Shown piece by piece: positions 1-6,089 of a stretch of 10,243 bases of DNA. The notes under the pieces were generated by a model. That model was not told the DNA's origin. It saw only the letters and a program-made list of their open reading frames with translations, and ran no database searches. Position 1 is the stretch's first letter; each line of letters opens with the position of its first letter. A program made the position numbers and the translations under genes. Source of the stretch: Rhizobacter sp. (lineage in GTDB: Bacteria; Pseudomonadota; Gammaproteobacteria; Burkholderiales; Burkholderiaceae_C); assembly GCA_025359585.1 (NCBI GenBank), contig JANYFX010000742.1:1-10243 (forward strand), given 5' to 3'.

Positions 1-2
1 AG

Positions 3-1235
3 GAACAGGAGCGCGAGTATTGGCAGAACATCCTGCGCACCATCGACCGCAATTCACACGATGGGCTGTCGGTTCGAAAAAAGATCGCCGATGAAGGCCT
101 GTCGATCGACAAGCAAGCCTACGAGGCACGCATCGAGACACTGAAGCTCGAACGCGAGGAACTCGAACTGAACTTCAGCAGGCGCACAGAGGTCGCCGTG
201 AAGGCGTACCAAGAGACCGTTGCGCGCTACGGGCAGGAAAGCAAGGAGGCGATCAAGGCCTATGAGGTTGTGTTGGCAGAACACCGCAAGTACGTCGAGC
301 AAAAACGTGCACTCGACTTGGTTGCTTCCGAGTCGCGCCGGCGCCTGGTGCTTGCCGGCGTCGAGTTCGAGCGTGGGCAGATGCAGCAGGAGCTGGCCGA
401 CGGCACCATCAGCAAGCTTGAGGCGCTTGAGCTGGAACGGCAATTCGAAGAGAAGCTGTTCGCAATTCGCCAAGCGGGATTGAACGAGCGCAAGGGCCTG
501 GTCGATCCAGCCAAAGACCCGGTTGCTCTGGCACAGATCAACGGAGAAGTCGAGCTGCTGGAATTGCAACACCAGAACCGATTGAAGGAAATCAGTGCTG
601 CCGCGCGGCGCGAGCGGCAGAGCGATATCGAGAGCACCGCCCGGACTATTCAACAGAGCTGGGCAGGCCTGATCAGTCAACTGGCGAAGGGCGTCATCAC
701 CTTCGGCAGCTTCATCAAGGGCATTTTTCAAAGCGTGGCCAATGCAGTGATCGACACGCTTGCGCAGCTCGCGGCGAAGTATGTGGTCGACCTGATCCTC
801 AAGCGTGTGCTGAGCAAGACGGCGGCCGCCGCGCAGATTACCGATAACGCCGCGGTGGCTGGTGCGGCCGCCACGGCCTCTGCAGCGGCCATCCCCTTCG
901 TGGGGTGGGCAATGGCGCCAGAGGCCGGCGCAGCGGCCTACGGCTCGGCGCTGGCCTACATGGCGGGCCTGTCGAGCGCCGCAGGTGGCTTCGACATCCC
1001 TGGCAACGTTAACCCGATCGTGCAGGCGCACGCGAAGGAGATGATCCTGCCGGCAAAGCATGCTGATGTGATCCGCACGATCGCCGAAAGCAACGGCATC
1101 GGAAGCGCCGGAATCTCCTCCTCGCAAGGTGCACCGATCGTGTTGCGCGAGAGAAGCTCCAACGAGTTCTTCATTGCCAATCGCAAGGAACTGGTCACAG
1201 CGCTCAAGAGCGCACGGCGCGACTTCGCGTTCTAA
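3..1235 (+). CDS. Phage tail tape-measure-like protein, C-terminal part (5'-truncated)
   Basis: The frame is open from the window edge, so the true start lies upstream; an internal ATG/GTG near 198 is not the real start because the coding pattern continues unchanged to base 3. About 410 residues are visible. The first half is charged and helical, rich in Glu, Lys, Arg and Gln, and likely coiled coil. A hydrophobic amphipathic stretch follows (around 'SFIKGIFQSVANAVIDTL'), then an Ala/Gly-rich segment. Near the C terminus is the signature 'GGFDIPGNVNPIVQAHAKEM' followed by 'ILPAKHADVIR', which I recognise from the ends of tail tape-measure and minor tail proteins of tailed phages. Tape-measure proteins set tail length inside the tail tube and help DNA pass into the cell. 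The phage identity is fairly sure. Which exact tail or virion protein it is remains less sure, because the diagnostic N-terminal part is outside the window. Confidence 0.75.
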   Translation, partial: EQEREYWQNILRTIDRNSHDGLSVRKKIADEGLSIDKQAYEARIETLKLEREELELNFSRRTEVAVKAYQETVARYGQESKEAIKAYEVVLAEHRKYVEQKRALDLVASESRRRLVLAGVEFERGQMQQELADGTISKLEALELERQFEEKLFAIRQAGLNERKGLVDPAKDPVALAQINGEVELLELQHQNRLKEISAAARRERQSDIESTARTIQQSWAGLISQLAKGVITFGSFIKGIFQSVANAVIDTLAQLAAKYVVDLILKRVLSKTAAAAQITDNAAVAGAAATASAAAIPFVGWAMAPEAGAAAYGSALAYMAGLSSAAGGFDIPGNVNPIVQAHAKEMILPAKHADVIRTIAESNGIGSAGISSSQGAPIVLRERSSNEFFIANRKELVTALKSARRDFAF

Positions 1236-1237
1236 CC

Positions 1238-1540
1238 ATGGCAACGGTCCACGACTTTCCCGACTCCATGCAGCGCGCCTGGCGCGTGTTCTCAGACGCA
1301 CTCAGCGAAGAGTTGAGTCGCGCCGATGGGATCACCTCGTCGGAGATCGAGCATGCTTTGTGGGCTGTAAAGCCCGCGTACCTGAACGCATCCAAACCAA
1401 CGACGATTACCTTCGACCCAAACGACCGTGAGGCCGCTGTGCGCGACATCGACGCGTGGGTTTTCAGGGTGACGCACTTGCTTCTGTTGGAGCTTGTCAT
1501 TCGCGAAGTGCGACTGTTTCGTCTTCGCGACGCACGATAG
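1238..1540 (+). CDS. Hypothetical 100-residue protein at the prophage edge
   Basis: The ATG lies 2 bp after the stop of the tail protein gene. No Shine-Dalgarno sequence is visible, so translation probably depends on ribosomes finishing the upstream gene. The product is a small acidic-to-neutral protein. Its N-terminal half is predicted helical (MATVHDFPDSMQRAWRVFSD). Its middle carries 'KPTTITFDPNDREAAVRDID', and its C-terminal helix is hydrophobic then basic ('LLLLELVIREVRLFRLRDAR'). I see no signal peptide or known motif. I do not recognise the family. Its place as the last gene before the attachment site would suit either a tail-assembly accessory protein or a phage cargo gene; nothing in the sequence decides between them. 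Tight coupling to the tail gene favours the first. Confidence 0.6.
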   Translation: MATVHDFPDSMQRAWRVFSDALSEELSRADGITSSEIEHALWAVKPAYLNASKPTTITFDPNDREAAVRDIDAWVFRVTHLLLLELVIREVRLFRLRDAR

Positions 1541-1577
1541 AAGTTCGATTCAGACCGCCGCTGACGCCCTGTGTACT

Positions 1578-1599
1578 TGCGTGCGATATAGTGCGTGCG
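1578..1599 (+). repeat. 8-bp direct repeat next to the attachment site
   Basis: TGCGTGCG occurs at 1578-1585 and again at 1592-1599, 14 bases start to start, just inside the phage side of the tRNA fragment. Integrase arm-type or excisionase sites are often short direct repeats in this position. Two copies of a GC-rich octamer are weak evidence, so this is only a candidate. Confidence 0.25.
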
Positions 1600-1610
1600 G
1601 GTGTCTGTGT

Positions 1611-1660
1611 CGGGTCTCTTAATCCGTAGGTCGAGTGTTCGAGTCACTCAGGGCCCACCA
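1611..1660 (+). other. 3' half of tRNA-Lys(CTT): probable prophage attR site
   Basis: Visible in order are an anticodon loop CTCTTAA at 1616-1622 (anticodon CTT, 1618-1620), a 3' anticodon-stem strand TCCGT, a variable loop, and a perfect T-arm. The T-arm pairs GAGTG (1633-1637) with CACTC (1645-1649) around loop TTCGAGT. Then come the acceptor strand AGGGCCC (1650-1656), discriminator A and encoded CCA (1658-1660). The 5' half is missing: upstream there is no D-arm (no AGCTCAGT-like box) and no GGGCCCT acceptor strand, and CGGGT at 1611-1615 does not pair well with TCCGT. A lone 3' half directly after phage genes is the classic product of integration into the 3' end of a tRNA gene, where the intact tRNA is rebuilt at the other end. 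Identity with the intact gene probably starts near 1615. Confidence 0.75.
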
Positions 1661-1668
1661 GTAAAAAC

Positions 1669-1705
1669 AACGGCTTGCCAGAAATGGCAGGCCGTTTGTC
1701 TTTCT
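1669..1705 (+). terminator. Intrinsic terminator of the original tRNA gene
   Basis: A 12-bp stem (AACGGCTTGCCA at 1669-1680 with TGGCAGGCCGTT at 1685-1696, one G-U pair) closes a GAAA tetraloop. It is followed by a T-rich run, TTTGTCTTTCT, to 1705. It starts 9 bases after the CCA of the tRNA fragment. That places it as the tRNA gene's own terminator, left on the chromosomal side of the attachment site. It would also stop read-through from the phage genes. Confidence 0.85.
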
Positions 1706-2057
1706 GGGCGTGACGAAAACGCGACTTTTCAATCAGCTTCGCGTCACGCCCTTTGTCGATTCGAGACGCTGCGGCCAATAGATTTTCGGTAGCGAACTTG
1801 CCACCGCGTCCACCCTCTGCCGCGACTTCCGGCTGCCTAGGTAGCCCGCAGCTCCTGAACGTGGAAGCCCTGATCCCCGCCAGATCGAGTGCGCCTTGCC
1901 GGCGGGTGTCGGGCAACTGTCAACGGATCGGCTCGGCCAGTCCTGGCGTGTGGCTCTTGAAACGCGGCAGCCCGTTTACGGGGCCTCGTGCAGCACGTTC
2001 GCCAGGCGAGATCCACGGCACGCGATCAATCGATCCGCGTCTTTTGGCGCTCGGTCG
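1706..2057. other. Gene-poor stretch between attachment site and SGNH gene
   Basis: No convincing gene is seen here. The open frames on both strands have no recognisable motif, no Shine-Dalgarno sequence and composition typical of chance frames in GC-rich DNA. The only local structure I see is a 16-base imperfect palindrome at 1831-1846 centred on CCTAGG. No clear terminator for the minus-strand SGNH gene ending at 2058 was found. The stretch may be a decayed remnant at an integration site, but no identifiable fragment supports that. Confidence 0.4.
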
Positions 2058-2945
2058 TCAAGGCAACTGGTCCAGCGTGGGCCGCCAGACCGCCGCCACT
2101 TTTTTGTAGCCGCCGCGTGTGGGGTGAATCTCGTTCAGAAAGTCGCCCGACGAGCCGGTGTCAGTCTGGCCTGCCAGCACCAGGGCGGCCGTGCGTGTGT
2201 CGACGAGGTGCAGCGCGCAGGCGGGGTCGGCGGCCTGGCGTGCGCTCACGAGCTGCTGCAGCAGTGTGCCCAGCCGCTCGATGAGCGCGTTCGACACCGC
2301 GAGCCAGTCGGTGGCCGGCACCGCGAAGGCCGTCAGCGCCGGCGCAAGCCACGGGCCGAAGCCCAGGCCTGCCGGCGCCGGCCGTGGCATCAGGTGCGCG
2401 TAGGTGTGGAACGCGAGCGGCACGTGCCGGTTGATGCCGCTGTCACGCCGGTCGATCAGCGCGTTGAACACCGCGCCGAGGTGCGACTCGAACGTGGCCC
2501 AACCCGCTGCGCTGATGTAGGCGTCGCCCGACGTGGGTGTGCCGCGCTCGGCCGCGGTGGCGATGAGCCGCTGAGCGGCCGGTGCCGACGGGGCCACGCC
2601 GGCCGCGTCGATCAGGTCGTTGCCGCCGCCCGAGAGCAGGATCGCGTCCCACTTCATGGCCAGCTTGCCCGAGAGCAAGCGCACGAACGCGCTCTCGCTC
2701 GCGGTGTCGGTCATGTGTTGCAACACCTTGCCCGGACGTGCGCAGTTCACGACCACGGTCGATTTGCTCAGCTCGAGTTCGGCCAGCACGTTGCTCGTGA
2801 GCCCGGGCGGCAGCGAGCCGATCGAGAACCACGAATCGCCCTGGGCCAGGTAGCGCCGCGCGAAGAGCTCGAACGGGTACTGACCGGCCTCGCCCTGCGT
2901 GATCTGCGAGGGGGCGATGACGGTAACGCGGTGGTTCTCTGGCAT
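2058..2945 (-). CDS. SGNH/GDSL-family hydrolase
   Basis: A 295-residue protein, probably a serine esterase or lipase-like hydrolase. Block I is 'AQGDSWFSIG' with the nucleophile Ser38 (G36-D37-S38). Block III is 'LLSGGGNDL' with Asn109 as oxyanion-hole residue. Block V is 'NEIHPTRGGY' with His274 as general base. The usual Asp three residues before that His is Asn271 here; Asp268 lies six residues before it. No signal peptide or membrane helix is seen, so it is probably cytoplasmic. The start ATG (2943-2945) is supported by a GGGAG Shine-Dalgarno sequence (complement of 2951-2956) at good spacing. It is transcribed away from the HNH-ATPase gene, with 165 bp between the two starts. The substrate cannot be told. 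It may be an accessory of the neighbouring cluster, since both ends of that cluster encode acyl-ester hydrolases, or an unrelated neighbour. Confidence 0.85.
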   Translation of the reverse strand: MPENHRVTVIAPSQITQGEAGQYPFELFARRYLAQGDSWFSIGSLPPGLTSNVLAELELSKSTVVVNCARPGKVLQHMTDTASESAFVRLLSGKLAMKWDAILLSGGGNDLIDAAGVAPSAPAAQRLIATAAERGTPTSGDAYISAAGWATFESHLGAVFNALIDRRDSGINRHVPLAFHTYAHLMPRPAPAGLGFGPWLAPALTAFAVPATDWLAVSNALIERLGTLLQQLVSARQAADPACALHLVDTRTAALVLAGQTDTGSSGDFLNEIHPTRGGYKKVAAVWRPTLDQLP

Positions 2946-3110
2946 GGTGGCTCCCGATGGTCTGACGCCGAGCGTAGCGAATTGCGCGGGAATTTGCGCC
3001 CCTCAACGTCGATCAAATTGGGGATGTTGCAAGCCTTGCCCTTGACCGAACATCGGAACCGCAGTCGTGGGTGCGTGAGTGCCGGAAACCCGCCTGCGCA
3101 TGGGGGCCGA
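2946..3110. promoter_or_regulatory. Divergent promoter region between SGNH and HNH-ATPase genes
   Basis: This 165-bp gap between divergent starts must carry promoters for both sides. On the plus strand, TTGACC at 3042-3047 is a good -35 element, but the best-spaced -10 (TCGTGG at 3065) is poor. On the minus strand, TTGATC lies in the complement of about 3010-3020 with only a weak -10 match downstream. There is no long palindrome that would mark a strong operator. The element assignments are tentative; only the divergent arrangement is certain. Confidence 0.35.
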
Positions 3111-5234
3111 ATGATTCCGATCAAGCGCACAGCCGCACCGCAATTCTTCAGGACCGAACGGGTTGCCTTCGTTCGCAGGAAGGCGCAGCTCTACTTCCAG
3201 GACCTGCCGTCCGCGCGTCGGCAGACACGCTTCGAATTCGAGCGTGAACTCAAGTCGACCCTGGCGGCGCTGCTGGTCGAATTGCGCCGCATGTGCCTCG
3301 AGAAGTGCGCCTACTGCGAGACGCCGCTGTCGCGCGGGTCGCCGGTGGTCGGTGTGTTCCGGCCGTACGAGGGTGTGGACGAATCGAGCGGCGAGTACTT
3401 GGGCGACCACTACTGGATGCAGGCATTCCACTGGCTCAACTACCTCGCCTCTTGCCACTTGTGCGCGCGCAACAAGGGTCGGCGCTTTCCTGTGGCGGGG
3501 CCACGCGCGGCGGCGTCTGCCACGGGTGCGGCGCTGCTGGCCGAGCAGCCTGCGCTGCTCGACCCGTGCGCCGACGTGCCCGACGAGCACCTCGTGTTCA
3601 TGCCCGACGGCCGGGTCGCGGGCCGCACCGAACGCGGCCGCCAGACCATCGAAATCCTCGGCCTCGGCCGCAGCGATCTCGTGAAGGCGCGCGCCGAGGA
3701 AGCGCAGCGTTTCCTGGCCGCGATGCGCAGCGGCCCGAGCGTTGCGGCACTGCTGCAAGACGACCAGCCGTTCGCCGCCGTCAAGCGCCAGATGTGGGCC
3801 GCCGAACAGGCCAAGGTGCAAGGTGCGACCGCTTCGGGCAAGGCGGCGGCCAAGCAGGCGGTTGCCGAGCAACAGGCCTATGACGTGATGCGCGCCGAGA
3901 TCTCCACCGAGACCCGGAGCGGGCTCGAGCACTACCGTGCGCGCGCCCGTTTCATCGAGCGGGTGCAGATCCGCAACTTCCTGTCGATCGAGCGGCTCGA
4001 CCTCGACCTGTCGACCTCCGAGGCCGAGCGCGCGCCGTGCTTCGCGGTGCTGGGCGACAACGCGGTGGGCAAGTCGTCGGTGCTCAAGGCGATCGGGCTC
4101 GCACTGGGTGGCCCGCAGGCCACCGAACGGCTGAAGATTCGGCCGGCCGACTTGCTGCGCACCGGCGCCGACGCGGGCCAGGTGTCGGTCTGGGTCTCGG
4201 GCTTCAAGCTGCCCACCGTCATGCACTTCAAGCGGCGCGCTCGCCAGGTCACGTTCGAGCAGGTCGAGTCGCGCACGCTGGTGTTGGGCTACGGCTCGAG
4301 CCGCCTGCTGCCCTCGGGCACGCACCGCCCGAAGCGCGGCCTGACACACGCGAAGATCGACAACCTGTTCGACCCGTTTCTGCCGCTGGCCGATCCGCAG
4401 GCCTGGCTGCTGAAGGCCAAGCCGCTTGAATTCGACGAAGCGGCGCTGCGCATACGGCAGCTTTTGCTGCTGCCCGAAGAGGCCGGCCTGGTACGCACAC
4501 GCGGCAAGCAGCCGCGTGTGTTCGTGGAGTTCAAGCCCAGGGGCCGCTCGCGTGCGGCGCCCGTGCGTTACCCGTTCGAACACCTGAGCGACGGTTATCA
4601 GTCGATGCTGGGTTTTGCCGCCGACCTGATGGAGATCATGTTCGGCCAGGGTTACCAGTCGATGGGCGCGGCGCAGGGCGTGGTGCTCATCGACGAACTC
4701 GGTAACCACCTGCACCCACGCTGGCGCATGCAGATCGTGGGGCGGCTGCGCGAGGCCTTTCCGAACGTGCAGTTCGTGTTCAGCACGCACGACCCCTTGT
4801 GCCTGCGCGGCCTGCGCACCGGCGAGGTGGTGGTGCTCATGCTCGACGCGCGCCGCAAGGTCTACGCGTTGACCGACCTGCCGTCGGTCAGCGGCCTGCG
4901 CGTGGACCAGTTGTTGCGGTCCGAGCACTTCGGTCTGGGCAGCACCATCGAACCCGAATTGCAGCAGGACTACGACCGCTACCTCGCGCTCAAGCGCGAG
5001 CCCAGGCCCGGCAGCGCGCAGTCGGCCGAGCTCACCGGCCTGGCGGCGCGCCTGTTCGAAACCCGCGTGCTCGCCAGCTCGCCGCAGGAACGTGTGGTGC
5101 TCGAGTTCATGGACGCTGCCCGGCAACGCGGCCCGTCCAACGCCGGGCGCAACCTGAGCGTCGCGAAGCTCGACGAAGACGCCAAGGGTGTGCTGCGCGC
5201 GCTGCTCGACAAGGCCGAGGGCACGGCGCCATGA
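3111..5234 (+). CDS. HNH-like domain fused to ABC-type (PtuA-like) ATPase
   Basis: A 707-residue protein in two parts. Residues 60-205 form an HNH-like domain: zinc-knuckle cysteines C66/C69 ('KCAYCE') and C115/C118 ('SCHLCARNKG'), then 'LLDPC' and 'HLVFMPDGRV', as in TIGR02646/PtuB proteins. Where the next gene has 'DVEHFRPK', this one has 'VVGVFRPY', so the catalytic His is Val82 and this nuclease domain is probably inactive. An Ala/Lys/Gln-rich helical linker (about 206-275) leads to the ATPase: 'IERVQIRNFLSIERL', Walker A 'GDNAVGKSS' (K321), 'GYGSSRLLP', signature 'HLSDGYQSM' (493-498), Walker B 'VVLIDELGNHLHP' (D528, E529) and 'FSTHDPL' (H560). This is the SMC/OLD/PtuA branch of ABC ATPases. 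ATG 3111 is chosen because family similarity begins soon after it and the preceding open frame shows nothing known; GTG 3075 is an alternative. GGGGG at 3102-3106 is a weak ribosome site. Its stop overlaps the next start. Confidence 0.88.
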   Translation: MIPIKRTAAPQFFRTERVAFVRRKAQLYFQDLPSARRQTRFEFERELKSTLAALLVELRRMCLEKCAYCETPLSRGSPVVGVFRPYEGVDESSGEYLGDHYWMQAFHWLNYLASCHLCARNKGRRFPVAGPRAAASATGAALLAEQPALLDPCADVPDEHLVFMPDGRVAGRTERGRQTIEILGLGRSDLVKARAEEAQRFLAAMRSGPSVAALLQDDQPFAAVKRQMWAAEQAKVQGATASGKAAAKQAVAEQQAYDVMRAEISTETRSGLEHYRARARFIERVQIRNFLSIERLDLDLSTSEAERAPCFAVLGDNAVGKSSVLKAIGLALGGPQATERLKIRPADLLRTGADAGQVSVWVSGFKLPTVMHFKRRARQVTFEQVESRTLVLGYGSSRLLPSGTHRPKRGLTHAKIDNLFDPFLPLADPQAWLLKAKPLEFDEAALRIRQLLLLPEEAGLVRTRGKQPRVFVEFKPRGRSRAAPVRYPFEHLSDGYQSMLGFAADLMEIMFGQGYQSMGAAQGVVLIDELGNHLHPRWRMQIVGRLREAFPNVQFVFSTHDPLCLRGLRTGEVVVLMLDARRKVYALTDLPSVSGLRVDQLLRSEHFGLGSTIEPELQQDYDRYLALKREPRPGSAQSAELTGLAARLFETRVLASSPQERVVLEFMDAARQRGPSNAGRNLSVAKLDEDAKGVLRALLDKAEGTAP

Positions 5235-6070
5235 TCCACGTCGATCGCAGCAAGGTGCCTGTGCCTTTGGTGCTCACCGAAGCCGGCGGCAAGGCCGACA
5301 AGGAGCGCGCTGCCAACGCCGTGCTGGCCGCGCAGCAGCGCTTCAAGGAGATGAAGTTCACGGCCTACAAAGACCCGAGCGTCATGCAGTTGCTGGGCAC
5401 GCTCTTTCATGGCAAGTGCGCCTACTGCGAATCCCGTTATGTGGCCCAGCAGCCGGGTGACGTGGAGCACTTTCGGCCCAAGGCCGCGGTGGCGGTGAAA
5501 GACGCCAACGGCAAGGTCGTGACGATCGCGGGCTACCACTGGCTCGCCGCCGACTGGGGCAACCTGCTGCCCTCGTGCGCCGACTGCAATCGCCCCCGCA
5601 AGCACGAGATCACACGCGGCGCCGGCAAGCGCGTGATGGGCAAGGCCAACTGGTTTCCGGTCGACCCGGAAGCTCGGCGTGCCGGCCTGCCGGCCGGCGT
5701 GGCCACCGAGCCCCGGCTGCTGCTCGACCCGTGCACCGAAGACCCGAGCCGGCACCTCGTGTTCGACGAAGACGGCACCGTCGCGGCCCTGACACCGAAC
5801 CTCGGCCTGAGCCCGATGGGCGCGGCCACGATCGAATACTGCGCCTTGTCGCGGCTGCCGCTGACACAGGAACGGCACAAGCGTGGCAAGGAAGCGCTGT
5901 ACGTCATCGACAACCTGCTGCGTGCAAAAGCGGCCGGCGATTCGAGCGAGTTGAAACGCCACGCCGCGCAGCTTTCGACCATGATCGATGCCAGTGCGCC
6001 GTACTCGGCGTATGTCACCTCGCTCGTCGTCCGATACCTCGGGCACCTGCGCACCGAACTCGGTTTGTAA
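5231..6070 (+). CDS. HNH endonuclease, PtuB/TIGR02646-like
   Basis: A 279-residue protein with a full set of HNH residues: 'KCAYCES' (C63, C66), 'GDVEHFRPK' (His80), 'GYHWLAADWGNLLPSC' (H103, N111, C116) and 'ADCNRPRK' (C119, N120). 'RLLLDPCTEDPSRHLVFDED' follows at 162-181. This order is that of the TIGR02646/PtuB family, whose members act as DNA- or RNA-cleaving effectors beside an ATPase in Septu and some retron systems. The ATG overlaps the stop of the ATPase gene as ATGA, with GAGGG at 5217-5221 nine bases upstream, so the two are translationally coupled and probably form one complex. It is the intact paralogue of the degenerate HNH domain in the previous gene. The C-terminal 90 residues are helical, possibly for contact with the ATPase. 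The nuclease family is secure; the target nucleic acid is unknown. Confidence 0.9.
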   Translation: MIHVDRSKVPVPLVLTEAGGKADKERAANAVLAAQQRFKEMKFTAYKDPSVMQLLGTLFHGKCAYCESRYVAQQPGDVEHFRPKAAVAVKDANGKVVTIAGYHWLAADWGNLLPSCADCNRPRKHEITRGAGKRVMGKANWFPVDPEARRAGLPAGVATEPRLLLDPCTEDPSRHLVFDEDGTVAALTPNLGLSPMGAATIEYCALSRLPLTQERHKRGKEALYVIDNLLRAKAAGDSSELKRHAAQLSTMIDASAPYSAYVTSLVVRYLGHLRTELGL

Positions 6071-6089
6071 AAGAAGAAGGCAAACGACC

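Noticed and set aside
54..1301. A 415-codon minus-strand frame opposite the tail gene
   Set aside because: It is opposite a protein with a recognisable tail C-terminal signature and has no motif of its own.
1541..1556. T-loop-like TTCGATT as another tRNA remnant
   Set aside because: The flanking bases do not form a stem, so it is a chance match.
1540..1660. A complete tRNA gene
   Set aside because: Only the part from the anticodon loop to CCA is present; no D-arm or 5' acceptor strand could be found upstream.
1831..1846. Imperfect palindrome around CCTAGG as an operator
   Set aside because: It is a single short copy with no adjacent promoter or start codon; probably chance.
1896..3110. N-terminal extension of the HNH-ATPase frame by about 405 codons
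   Set aside because: It is open only by base composition, runs antisense through the motif-supported SGNH gene, and shows no conserved motif; the gene most likely starts at 3111.
3003..5126. A 707-codon open frame on the minus strand opposite the HNH-ATPase gene
   Set aside because: It is the shadow of a GC-rich gene: Arg/Ala/His/Gln-rich with no motif, while the plus strand carries Walker A, signature, Walker B and zinc-knuckle motifs.
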